33,452 bases of DNA from Fulvivirga sp. (GTDB lineage Bacteria > Bacteroidota > Bacteroidia > Cytophagales > Cyclobacteriaceae): contig JANQLQ010000087.1 of the NCBI GenBank assembly GCA_028280565.1, positions 1 to 33,452 on the forward strand, read 5' to 3'. Shown piece after piece: positions 1 through 8,900 of this stretch. Numbering within the stretch: the first letter of the stretch is position 1; the number at the start of each line of letters is the position of its first letter. A program made the position numbers and the translations under genes. The notes beneath the pieces were generated by a model. It was not told the origin of the DNA. It did not search any database and worked only from the letters and a program-made list of their open reading frames with translations.

Positions 1-85
1 GCCATAGCTACGTAAGTCTTTTTGCAACGCAGAGATCCCGCAAAAGATACCCCGGATTGGCCGTTATTTGAGGCTTGACATGACA

Positions 86-259
86 CTAGTGTTAAGTTAA
101 GCCTCAAATGACGTACCGGGGGCTATGTTTGACGTATTAATCAGTGGGCAATAGGCAAAAGGCAGTAAGCAAAAAAAAGAGGGTTGCCGATTGCTTATTG
201 CCAACTGCCGACTTTAAGAACGGGATTGGAAAGAATAGCTAACCGTCCCATGACACTAG
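86..259. repeat. MITE-like intergenic repeat, family A, copy 1
   Basis: About 174 bp. The left end (CTAGTGTTAAGTTAAG, then CCTCAAATGACGTA) and the right end (CCGACTTTAAGAACGGGATT ... CTAACCGTCCCATGACACT) match the copy at 3412-3597 almost base for base. The middle is diverged and rich in short GCAATAGGC/TTGCC motifs. The right end has lost about 12 bp of the inverted repeat that copy 2 keeps. The left end overlaps a hairpin (arms 66-76 and 99-109) around the palindrome ACACTAGTGT. There is no coding potential. A non-autonomous mobile element is the likeliest reading. Confidence 0.6.
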
Positions 260-274
260 AGAACGATAAGGTAC

Positions 275-940
275 TTAGAGACCTCCTTTCACCGATATGA
301 TCTTTTTCTCTATGGCCTTAATGATCAAACCTGCCGTATTTTTAACATTAAACTTACTAAGCAGGCTTTTTCGATGTCCTTCAATCGTTTTAGGACTAAG
401 AAATAATTTTTGGGCGATCTCCTGTGTCGTGTATTCCTTGGCGATCAGCTCCAGTACCTCCATTTCCCGGGAGGTTAGGTATAAGTGATTCCCCAATTGT
501 GGTTTTTTAGCCATTGACCGGGTCTGCAAGGCTTCCAGCATCGCTTTTGATACATTTTCATTAAAATAGTGACCTTTGAGATACACAGTGTTTATAGCCA
601 TTTCGAACTCCGCTTTGTTTGTATCTTTTAGCAAATAGCCGTTTACCCCGGCTTTCATTAGGTGTGAAATAAGTTCGGGCTCAGAGTGCATGGTGAGAAT
701 GATCACTTTTATCCCGGGGTGATCCTCGTGAAGTTGATGGAATATATCTATGCCATTCAACGGCTCCATTTCCAGGTCAAGGAGCAGGATATCCACCTGT
801 TTTTTTTCCAATTGGTTGAATAACGATGGGCCACTAGTGACGGCCAGCACCACGTCAAAGTTATCAATCGTATCCAGTATCGATTGGATGCCTTCTAGGA
901 ACAGGTAGTGATCATCGACGATTCCTATCTTAATGCTCAT
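275..940 (-). CDS. NarL/FixJ-family response regulator (REC + LuxR HTH)
   Basis: A 221-residue two-component response regulator. The N-terminal receiver domain has the acidic pair in 'GIVDDH' (residues 9-10), the predicted phospho-acceptor Asp55 in 'LLLDLEM', a Thr in 'ILTMHS' and the conserved Lys in 'GYLLKD'. The C-terminal 60 residues are a LuxR-type DNA-binding helix-turn-helix ('LTSREMEVLELIAKEYTTQE', 'LSPKTIEGHRKSL'). I chose the ATG at 940: the longer reading frame only extends into the kinase gene, and MSIKIGIVDDH is the normal family start. It overlaps the kinase gene by 11 bp, so the two are probably translationally coupled partners. The target genes are unknown. Confidence 0.9.
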   Translation of the reverse strand: MSIKIGIVDDHYLFLEGIQSILDTIDNFDVVLAVTSGPSLFNQLEKKQVDILLLDLEMEPLNGIDIFHQLHEDHPGIKVIILTMHSEPELISHLMKAGVNGYLLKDTNKAEFEMAINTVYLKGHYFNENVSKAMLEALQTRSMAKKPQLGNHLYLTSREMEVLELIAKEYTTQEIAQKLFLSPKTIEGHRKSLLSKFNVKNTAGLIIKAIEKKIISVKGGL

Positions 941-1751
941 TTTCTGAAATATTAGTGAGGTCATTCGGTACCACCAAGGAGATGTCCGTACCGGCTCTTG
1001 TATCCCGGTAGCGGATACTTCCGTCCAGCAAGGCCAAACGACTTTCAATGTTCAAGAGCCCCAGTCCTTTGGCAGCATGCTTTTTAGCTTGCCTCCCCGG
1101 GTCAAAACCAATGCCGTCATCTTTATATACAAGACGTAAGCACTGCCCGTCCCTGGTCAGTTCGATATGGATGGTTCGGGCACGGGCGTGTTTTAGTGTA
1201 TTTGTGATCAATTCTTGTAATATCCTGTAAAGTTGGAGCTGTCGTTCTTTGGCCAGCAGGGCCTCGTGATCATAGGTGAACTCTACCGTGAGCCACCGGC
1301 TTTCATTGATCTGTTTGGCCAAACTCTTAATGGCCGCTACCAGTCCCATATTTTCCAGCACCGCCGGCCTTAGGTTTTGAGCGATGTTCCTAATACTTTG
1401 GATCATATCCTCATGGAGGCGTTCGACCTTTTGTACCAATAGCTTCTTTTCTTGGTCTTCAGATTTATCCAACAGCTGACCGATGTATAGCTTGGAGGTA
1501 GATAACAACGCACCAATATCATCATGAAGGTCCTTAGCGATCCTAAGCCGTTCATTTTCCTGGCTTTTCAAGGATGCCTCCAGTAGATCCTTTTGGTGTG
1601 ACGATTCCAGGGCTCGTTGCTCTTTTTGTTGTTTAAGCAGGCGCTTTTGGTAGATAATGAAAAACAAAATAATGGCCAGCGCCATCACGGACATCCCTGA
1701 AACGCCTATCAATAAAATGCTCAGTATTTCTACCTCTTCTCCTTGACCCAT
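930..1751 (-). CDS. Sensor histidine kinase, HisKA_3/NarX-like
   Basis: A 273-residue membrane-anchored sensor kinase. One long hydrophobic segment (about residues 9-34) is followed by a basic, Gln/Glu-rich coiled stretch. The HisKA_3 dimerisation box comes next ('RLRIAKDLHDDIGALLS', phospho-acceptor His76), then an HATPase_c domain with an N box ('LQELITNTLKHA', about residue 183), a G1 box ('DDGIGFD', about 213) and a G2 box ('KGLGLLN', about 232). There is no recognisable extracytoplasmic sensor domain, so the signal may come through the adjacent seven-helix protein or from the cytoplasm. The ATG at 1751 is preferred because an earlier start would lie deep in the upstream gene. It overlaps both neighbours (22 bp upstream, 11 bp downstream), which indicates one transcription unit. 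Confidence 0.88.
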   Translation of the reverse strand: MGQGEEVEILSILLIGVSGMSVMALAIILFFIIYQKRLLKQQKEQRALESSHQKDLLEASLKSQENERLRIAKDLHDDIGALLSTSKLYIGQLLDKSEDQEKKLLVQKVERLHEDMIQSIRNIAQNLRPAVLENMGLVAAIKSLAKQINESRWLTVEFTYDHEALLAKERQLQLYRILQELITNTLKHARARTIHIELTRDGQCLRLVYKDDGIGFDPGRQAKKHAAKGLGLLNIESRLALLDGSIRYRDTRAGTDISLVVPNDLTNISENEH

Positions 1752-2362
1752 AAGGCAATTGAAAACAAGAAAAACCTGGCCATGTTGAGAATCGCGTGGA
1801 TACCCCACATTACCATTTGGGTATCTTTGGATTTTGGCAGCATATAATTGCTGTACATGAAAATCATAAAACTACCCGAAAAATAGATAAGTATTGCGCA
1901 GTTGATCCAAAACATCGGGCTGCGATCCAAAAAATCAATAGGAGGGTCACGGAGCAGCTTTACGAAATAGGAAATGGAATAAATGATCAATACTCCACTG
2001 ACCAGTGTGATGGAATTCGAGCTGAAGACAAAAATACTTTGTACAAAAACACTATTGAAGATGGAAAAAACGATCACCAAGCCCGTTAAAAATGGGATGA
2101 CATTCGGGTGATACGACGTCCGTAGCGCCTTTTGATATAGGACCGAAAAAATAGCCAGTTCTATTAAGGGATAAATGTGGATCAGCGGCAAATTATTGAT
2201 CTTAAAATACCATAGGGCAGTACCTATCATTTGACTCGCGGATAGCAGGTAGATCACCCACTGCAATAGCTTTTGTGTATCATCCAGCGAGTTTCTTCGT
2301 AAGAAAGTTATCCCTAACGGAAGGATAAAAAGATACGAAGATATAGTGATCACACTTGTCAT
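1730..2362 (-). CDS. Seven-transmembrane protein of unknown function
   Basis: 210 residues, almost all membrane helices. I count seven hydrophobic segments, from the N-terminal 'ITISSYLFILPLGITFL' to the C-terminal 'ILNMARFFLFSIALWV', ending in the basic tail 'KEKR'. No catalytic or cofactor motif is visible. The 3' end overlaps the kinase gene by 22 bp on the same strand, so co-expression is expected. One possible role is as the membrane sensor partner of the short kinase, which has only one helix; this is inference from gene order. I do not recognise the family. Confidence 0.75.
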   Translation of the reverse strand: MTSVITISSYLFILPLGITFLRRNSLDDTQKLLQWVIYLLSASQMIGTALWYFKINNLPLIHIYPLIELAIFSVLYQKALRTSYHPNVIPFLTGLVIVFSIFNSVFVQSIFVFSSNSITLVSGVLIIYSISYFVKLLRDPPIDFLDRSPMFWINCAILIYFSGSFMIFMYSNYMLPKSKDTQMVMWGIHAILNMARFFLFSIALWVKEKR

Positions 2363-2383
2363 ACTGACCCACAGTTTCTTGGC

Positions 2384-3178
2384 TTAGCAAGTTGGCGGAC
2401 ATGGGTTGGCCAGGTCTACAGCAATTTGATTTTCTCCTGATCCGTCTTCATTTACCGTGGTCAAAGTGAAAATAAGTATAGGTGCAAATGTAGGGCGATC
2501 TGAAACCTGTTGGTTTAAATTCAATCCCATGGATAACTGTATTTTTGTGATCGCCGCGATCCTTTCTTCCCCTAGGTTTTCGACAATATCAAAGGTATAA
2601 TACCTTACCACCTCTACAGAGGGTAGCGCGGATTGTGAATGTGTGGATTTTGGATTTTTCCAGTCGATCACTTTAAAGTGATCCGCTGTTACTGCCGGGG
2701 AGGTCATGAGCCAGTTGTTTTGTAACTCTAATACTAATTCGGGAGGGATAGGGAACGACTTGAGTACGGGTGCGGTATCATCCTTCTCGCCAATAAAAAG
2801 CAAGGGCTCAGACCTTAGGTTTTCAGAGCTGATGTGATCTTCGGCTTTCAAATCAAAGCATGTGTCGTCGATAATTTGGGTAGGTGAACCCGGACTGACC
2901 TGGAGAAAAGGAGTAAAAAAAGGAGTAGATCCATTATACTCGATCCCCAGTCGCAGGAGACACTTATTCCCTATTATTTTAGTTTTAAACCCGTCCAGTT
3001 TCTTCTTTTGTTCATTATCTGATAATTCATAAAGTAACACCCTGAACCAGTCGGTGCTATGTCCTGTGGCCATGGTTTTGTTTTGTATATTGTTCCTGTC
3101 AAAATAGAAGCTGTGATCCGTTTTTTCAGGGGCCATATCATACCAGTTATTGGCAAGTCTTGTAAATCGCGAGTTCAT
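2384..3178 (-). CDS. Hypothetical protein, probably soluble
   Basis: About 264 residues from the ATG at 3178 ('MNSRFTRLANNWYDMAPEK'). A longer reading frame (to 3289) exists, but its extra N-terminus looks like translated intergenic DNA. There is no signal peptide or membrane helix. The sequence is mixed alpha/beta with a C-terminal stretch of likely beta strands ('FAPILIFTLTTVNEDGSG'), and it ends in a Cys/Pro-rich tail ('ANPCPPTC'). It lies 21 bp upstream of the seven-helix protein on the same strand, so it is probably the first gene of the kinase/regulator operon. I do not recognise the family and propose no function. Confidence 0.65.
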   Translation of the reverse strand: MNSRFTRLANNWYDMAPEKTDHSFYFDRNNIQNKTMATGHSTDWFRVLLYELSDNEQKKKLDGFKTKIIGNKCLLRLGIEYNGSTPFFTPFLQVSPGSPTQIIDDTCFDLKAEDHISSENLRSEPLLFIGEKDDTAPVLKSFPIPPELVLELQNNWLMTSPAVTADHFKVIDWKNPKSTHSQSALPSVEVVRYYTFDIVENLGEERIAAITKIQLSMGLNLNQQVSDRPTFAPILIFTLTTVNEDGSGENQIAVDLANPCPPTC

Positions 3179-3611
3179 AATGATCAAATAGATTTTTTGG
3201 AATAGAATAAATGATTTAAATATACTTACCAGTTCCTTAATGTAGATGGCCGCGGGAAAAATACCCGGGAAAACCCTCGTATTACCCATACAATCCCCTG
3301 GAATGGAATTCGCCTGATCCTGGTCTTTTATGTTGTAAAAACAAGCGGGAACTTTAACATTTTAACACGCTCATTTGAACCTCCCTGCTAGGTACGAATG
3401 GCAAAACTAGGCTCGTATTAAGTTAAGCCTCAAATGACGTATCGACTACAGGATGAGCTATGCTTAAGGTATGGATCAGTCGGGAGTTTACAAATGGCAA
3501 CCTCATATTCTTTGCCTATTGCCATTTGCCTGCCGACTTTAAGAACGGGATTGGAAAAAATCGCTAACCGTCCCATGACACTTAACTTAACACTAGGACT
3601 ATCTCAAGAAC
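3179..3611. other. Divergent intergenic region with repeat copy
   Basis: 433 bp between the divergent hypothetical gene (minus) and the patatin gene (plus). Promoters for both directions must lie here, but I cannot place them. Its right half is repeat family A copy 2 (3412-3597), which ends 14 bp before the patatin start codon. Transcription of the patatin gene may therefore start inside the repeat. Confidence 0.5.
3412..3597. repeat. MITE-like intergenic repeat, family A, copy 2
   Basis: About 186 bp, the most complete copy. The ends form terminal inverted repeats: CTCGTATTAAGTTAAG at 3412-3427 pairs with CTTAACTTAACACTAG at 3581-3596 (14 of 16 positions). It is in the same orientation as copy 1, so the two flank the four minus-strand genes between them as direct repeats. 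The interior again holds TTTGCCTATTGCCATTTGCC-like sequence. Confidence 0.65.
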
Positions 3612-5006
3612 ATGGCCAATACTGCTAATCATAAGTTGAGTGACCCTTGTATAACCACTCCATTTGACCGAATTTCCCTTTCTTTATCGGGAGCGGGTTA
3701 TCGAGCTGCCGCCTTCCACTTAGGCTCTATGGCCTATTTAGAAAAGCTGCAATACCAAGGGCAGCCCTTACTGCAACGCGTAAAGGTGCTATCGTCCGTT
3801 TCCGGGGGCAGCTTTGTAAATGCCATGTACACGACCACGGTGTTGAATCGAGGTGGTTTTCAGCATTGTTTTGAAAGACTTTACCAATTGATGGAACAGG
3901 TGGATATGATAGATGCCGGGCTAAGTCTCCTTGGCGAAAGGTGCTGGCCTTCTTTTAAGCAGAAAAAACTAGTGAATGCGTTGGCCGAGGTCTATCACGA
4001 TCATTTTTTTAGCGACCGGTTCGAGATCTACTGGCGGGACATCCCTTGGCACTTAGACGAAGTGATCTTTAACACCGCCGATCTTGCTAACCGGGCTATA
4101 TTTCGATTTCAGAAAACGAGCCATGATGAGGGGCATTTTGGCAACCACCATCATCCCATTCCTTTGGCTGCGGCAAAGGAAATACGTATTGCGGATATAG
4201 TGGCGGCGTCTTCTTGTTTCCCGGGAGGTTTTGAGCCTTTGGTATTCCCCCAGGACTTTCGCCACGCAGCGTCGCCCAATCTTGATCAATGGGCAGAAAC
4301 ATTGAGATCAAAGCGGCCCGGAAACCCTCATACCCAGCTCATGGATGGAAGTATACATGGCGAAGGAATAGGCTCGGCAATTCATGCCGAGCAAAGGTGG
4401 CGTAAATACCATGGGAAAACCGGTGGTCAAAATCCCGGTTTGTTAATAGTCTCTGATGTTGCTCCTCCAGGTAGGGGAACCGGTGGTGCGAATGTCATGG
4501 GTAACGAGAGGGCTAAATCTCTCAAAACCAAGTTTTCATGTTTCAATAGGGTAGCAAGGTCTTTTTCCCGGTCATTTAAAAGACTAACCCTGCGACATGA
4601 AGAATTCTACGCCCCCATTTTTTCTAATAGGGTTTATGAACTGGCAAAGGATAATTTGAGTAGACGGCAGCTTCCTGTTGATATTTTGAGTGCACATGAC
4701 GATCTGTTTGAACCCAGTCAGCGCATGGAAAAAGTGTCAAACCACGCGGCTTCCGTGGAAGTGACCTTGTGGTTTACTCCACATGAAACATCGGGCAAGG
4801 AAAACAAACTGGCGAGCCTAGTGGTTTACGGTAATTTTAACATGTGCTACCACCTTCTTAACTACACGGGTAAACTTTACCATGAAATGAAAGATACCCT
4901 AGGGGCAGGTCATAAAAAAACGAACGAGTTGAGAACACTCTATTCACAGCTGAAAGAGGACTGGTCTAGGTTCAAGAAGGATCCTTTTTGGCTGTTTGTT
5001 ACTTAA
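3612..5006 (+). CDS. Patatin-like phospholipase
   Basis: 464 residues. It has the patatin fold signature: a Gly-rich oxyanion-hole loop ('LSLSGAGYRAAAFHLG', about residues 23-38), the nucleophile elbow 'SSVSGGS' with predicted catalytic Ser64, and the second dyad residue Asp245 in 'LMDGSIHGEG'. The elbow reads S-x-S-G-G rather than the textbook G-x-S-x-G, as in several bacterial patatin-like subfamilies. The likely activity is lipid acyl hydrolysis. No signal peptide is evident, so it is probably cytoplasmic or peripheral to the membrane. The C-terminal part, after about residue 300, is unassigned. It stands alone on the plus strand between repeats. Confidence 0.82.
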   Translation: MANTANHKLSDPCITTPFDRISLSLSGAGYRAAAFHLGSMAYLEKLQYQGQPLLQRVKVLSSVSGGSFVNAMYTTTVLNRGGFQHCFERLYQLMEQVDMIDAGLSLLGERCWPSFKQKKLVNALAEVYHDHFFSDRFEIYWRDIPWHLDEVIFNTADLANRAIFRFQKTSHDEGHFGNHHHPIPLAAAKEIRIADIVAASSCFPGGFEPLVFPQDFRHAASPNLDQWAETLRSKRPGNPHTQLMDGSIHGEGIGSAIHAEQRWRKYHGKTGGQNPGLLIVSDVAPPGRGTGGANVMGNERAKSLKTKFSCFNRVARSFSRSFKRLTLRHEEFYAPIFSNRVYELAKDNLSRRQLPVDILSAHDDLFEPSQRMEKVSNHAASVEVTLWFTPHETSGKENKLASLVVYGNFNMCYHLLNYTGKLYHEMKDTLGAGHKKTNELRTLYSQLKEDWSRFKKDPFWLFVT

Positions 5007-5305
5007 TGGAGAAAAAATTGTTATAGTAAAGAGCAAGCAGGTATGAATGATACAGATATTAGTTGGCTTTGGGCGGAAACTCGTAAGCTGTGATGAAATG
5101 TCGTGAACCAACGTGGGTTTTCGCCCAATTTTATTGTGATCCATCCGAAATATTTGATATAGATACCGTTCTTAGTCCGTAGGACGGCATTCCTAGTCTT
5201 AAGACCATTCCTAGTGCTACTTTGCTAGATTCAATTATTTGATAGACAGTGATTTAGTGAAAAAATGAGACCGTTGGGTATCCTCATCAAAAACGAAACA
5301 ACAAC

Positions 5306-5536
5306 CTCTTTATCGTCATTCCTTCCGGCCTTGCCGGGTGAGCGATGCGCGAGAGCAGGAATCTGCTGTGTCGTTGAATGTGAACCTTTTTTTAAGTGTA
5401 CCGGGTTTTCGTTTCACGGCTTCGCAGATTCCTTGTCACGCCTAGCCCAACGCATAGGCTGCAAGGAATGACGATGTTAGAAAAAGGAATGACGTTCTTA
5501 GGTATGGTTTTGGATGGGTTTAGAACAGGACGTGTA
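5306..5536 (-). repeat. Interspersed repeat, family B, copy 1 (inverted)
   Basis: About 230 bp. Read on the minus strand it matches 22263-22411 and 33279-33452: the order is CCTGTTCTA.ACCCATCCAA, ACCTAAGAACGTCATTCC, CATCGTCATTCCTTGCAGC, TGCGTTGGGCTAGGCGTGAC, AGGAATCTGCGAAG, GAAACGAAAACCC, then AACGACACA.CAGATTCCTGC and CTCGCGC. It contains several copies of the small unit CGTCATTCC and related GGAATCTGC units. It is non-coding. Confidence 0.65.
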
Positions 5537-5633
5537 TCACCCATCCTTTGCAACTCGCTGGCAATAGGTTTGAAAATAAAAGACTTATTATCAATTACTT
5601 AAATCTGACAAAGTAGAGCTATTTTAGAACTAG

Positions 5634-5903
5634 TCGTAGGTTAAGCGTAGCGGTCCTACGACTTAATAACCGGGAGAGCGTCCGCTCGGAAATGGACTTG
5701 GAACGTACGCTTTAAAACTAGGTGATCCGCTGCATAAATTCGAAGTCAATCCCTGCGTTTAAATTTTCATGGCAGTGTTTTTTTAGATACATGTTGCACG
5801 AAGAGGCATCTATTCCTTTTTGAGCAGTCCGTCATTGACGAGAAAGATCGAGCGGGACGCTCTTGGTTACTTGTAGGTCTTAGGACCGCTGCGCTTAACC
5901 TAA
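5634..5903. repeat. Element with long terminal inverted repeats
   Basis: About 270 bp. The left arm contains AGGTTAAGCGTAGCGGTCC (from about 5638) and then TAACCGGGAGAGCGTCCGCTC (about 5668-5688). The right arm contains the inverted counterparts: GAGCGGGACGCTCTTGGTTA (about 5849-5868) and TAGGACCGCTGCGCTTAACC (about 5880-5899). Outer arms agree at about 20 of 21 positions; inner arms have small indels. There is no open frame of substance. It resembles a MITE or a large foldback element. No second copy is visible in this window. Confidence 0.55.
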
Positions 5904-5941
5904 GATCAGGGTAGGGGTCAGGGTAAGTGAAAGAAGATATG

Positions 5942-5974
5942 AAAAAAGGGGCTAACCTTGAAGGCAGCCCCTTT
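5942..5974 (-). terminator. Rho-independent terminator of the large secreted-protein gene
   Basis: Perfect 9-bp inverted repeat, AAAGGGGCT (5945-5953) and AGCCCCTTT (5966-5974), with a 12-base loop. Read on the minus strand it is followed by a run of T residues (complement of 5942-5947). It lies 22 bp after the stop codon of the 5996-10273 gene. Confidence 0.8.
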
Positions 5975-5995
5975 AGCTTTGCGAATAATGTTATA

Positions 5996-8900
5996 TTAAT
6001 TGCCGTTTAGCAGTACTTTACCTTGGAAAGTGGTATCATCTGCTAGCTTCATAATGTAGAAATACAATCCTTTATTTTGCGGCAGGTCCGAAAATTGGAT
6101 CTCGTTACGTCCTATACGCGTCATGCCTTTGTATATCCTAGTTGACTTTCCGCCGGGGCTGAGGAGCTCCATTGAAAATTCTCCGGAAGTCTTCGCTGTA
6201 AATGAAATATTCATAACATCATTCACAGGGTTAGGGTATACGTTGAAATCTTGGCTCGTCAGCAGGTCGTCGATTGAAGTTACCTGGCTTTGCCTGAAGG
6301 CTACCCCGGACACCCTCATCTCGAAGTTATCCAGTTCTTCTTCATCCCCTTTTACATCGAATACCACCATCGTGAGATCATCCCATTCCTGTGACAAGTT
6401 GCTGGAATCGTAGAAAGAAGACCGGTCAAGGTTGAATTGCTCTTCTTCTTCACCCAGTGTGATGGTAGCATGAGGTTGGTCAGCCCAATCCCTGGTCCCG
6501 GATTTTACCAAGGTAACTTCTACGGTGCCTTTTCCACGAGCTTTAAAGGACAATACGCTATAATTTGAAAGGTCCGTAGGCCTGAAGGAAGGATTAAAGG
6601 AACGGAACACCGCCACTGAATTTTTAACTCCTCCCATGATATGCACGTTTCTCTCAAGTCCGTAAACATTTTGATCATCCGAGAAACCCGGGTCTACGAT
6701 AAAACTGCTCACCTCTTCTTGGGCGGGATCATAATCCATACCCCATGCGCCATCGGCGATGAAAATAACATCCGGCATAGCGTTTTTCTCATCGTGGAAC
6801 GTAAGCCCAAGGTCATAAACACTGCCCAAGCTGAGAGATATATTCTCTTTCGTAGCGCCGTCCAGCGTAATGGATTGGTTGAACTCCCGGGTTCCCGAAG
6901 TTTCGGTTTCACTCAATAAACCATCTGCGTTCAATGTTGTGCTAGAAGTCCGGTTAGTAAAGGTCAAATTCAGTTGCCCGGAGGTCATCTCGGCCTTGTT
7001 GACGAAAACACCCGGCGCTTCACTGATATTATAGGCTTCTATCGGTCGCTGTACTTTTAATAAGCGCAGGGTTTCGTTGACCAAATCTACCAACCTGCTT
7101 GTATTGTTCGCCCAGACCTGGAAGTTGTAATAATCAGTGGCAGGTGGATAAAAAGCTAGGTTCCAGTGACTTTCCACGGCAAACTTATCGCTGCCGTCTT
7201 CTTTTATAGAGAAACTAGTGGCGTACTCCGTCGCCCCGTTAGGTAACCGTAGTTTTACCACCTGGAAGTCATGTTCATCGTCAATTTTGTAGGCGAGGAT
7301 GTCCAATAATTCTGATCCGTTCAAGCGATCACAAACGTATTTAGTATGCTCATACACCCCGTCAACAGAAGTCATGGCCAATACCGTGGCTACCCGTGTA
7401 TCTTCCTCAAAAACATCTACTGAAAACACTTCTTCCGCATTGGTAATACCCACCAAATGTTCTGGCGAAGTCACGAATGACTCGGTACCGGGCAGTACTT
7501 CTAAAGGAATGAATTGCTCGATAGAACCTGAACCTATTCGTCCTCTCGGTGAGCTTTTGCCATACTGCTTACTCCTGCCAATTTTTCGTAACTCGGCTTT
7601 GTTATTGTAATTAACCTTTTGCTCCCGGTTTTTGGCAAATTGTACTTTCGCGATTTTCCCGGCAAGACGGTTGTGACTTTCCAATCCGCCGTCATTTCCC
7701 CCGGGTCCACTAGGTGTTTCAGGACACCCGGATACCCCGGAGCAGTCGGGGTCATCACAGTCAGTGAGCCCGTCTGCGTCGTCATCAATCCCGTTGGTAC
7801 AGTCTTCATCCGAAGTAATTAAGAACCGGTAGTCTTCCACTTCACCCATAGCTACAATGTCACCACTGATATTACTTTGGTCTATGGCCACTTCGGATAC
7901 CACTACACGTACATTCACCAATCCCGTAATAAAATTAGCAGGGGGTGTTAAGGTCTGTGCTAGTGGTGTAGCCCCAGAGATGTCCGTGGAGCCGTTGATC
8001 ACTTCATCGAAAGTCCCATCATCGTTCCAATCTACCCCGATACCATAGTAGAGGGTCAAGTTTTCGTTGGAATTCAACCCTATGTTAGCCGTCAACTGCC
8101 CATTGGCAATACGCGTGTTCATGCTCACACCATCATCAGTATCCCCGTCAGCATCTGCGTTGGCAGGGTCCGTGGTGTTATATTCTACCGTGTTTCCAAG
8201 CCAAACTGTAGCGTAATCGGGCAAGCCATCGTTACTCAAGTCCTGCTTGTAGCTAAGCACCCGGCTTTGTGGAAGACGGCTGTTATCGCCATAGTCAAAT
8301 TCGTATACGGCGGGAATATCCAAGGGGCATGAAAAACCATCATTTTTACTCAATTCAGCTACTGAGCTCGATACTCTACGGGCTTCCCCGGTAGTAACGT
8401 CCACACGTAAAATACTACCACTGGAGTTGTGAGAAGCATAGAGGTATCCATCGGATCCTGTCCATTGAGCCCCGTAGCCCCCGGAGGTGGGAATACCAAT
8501 GCCGGTCAAAGCCGCTACAGTAGATTTGGTATTGGTCGATGTATTGAATTTATAAAGCTGGCCTTGGTGAACCGAATAGAAGTGTCCGTCCATATTGTAC
8601 GCAATATCCCAGCCCACTAAACCTTGGCCGGGGTAGGTGGCTACAATCACAGGAGTTCCGCTTACGTTGATTTTGACCATGTCACTGCCTACTACACCAT
8701 ACCATTCGCTGCTTTCATTGATATCGCCGCGGTACACTTTTTTACTAAATGAAATGCCTTGATCCAATACAAATCCATCTTCGTCCAGCCGAATGAATTT
8801 TTTTCCTGACGCTCCGTATACTAATCCAGTATTGATATCGTACCCCAAACCATTGGCAAAATCGGAGGCAATGGCTATAGGGTCGTAGTCCCCGGTGATA

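Larger units (their letters stand above)
5007..5995. other. Gene-free, repeat-rich region
   Basis: 989 bp with no convincing gene. It contains repeat family B copy 1 (5306-5536), an element bounded by long inverted repeats (5634-5903) and the terminator of the large secreted-protein gene (5942-5974). Around 5175-5215 there are several tiny palindromes (GTCCGTAGGAC, GTCTTAAGAC) and two copies of CATTCCTAGT. Short open frames here are translated repeat sequence. Confidence 0.7.

Noticed and set aside
86-3597. Composite transposon made of two insertion sequences
   Set aside because: The flanking elements are under 200 bp, have no transposase, and none of the enclosed genes is a transposase or integrase.
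3434-3628. 64-codon open frame before the patatin gene
   Set aside because: It falls within family A repeat copy 2 and runs into the patatin start in another frame.
5265-5602. Two overlapping plus-strand open frames of 68 codons each
   Set aside because: They are translated family B repeat; the composition is atypical and the same DNA recurs elsewhere in the opposite orientation.
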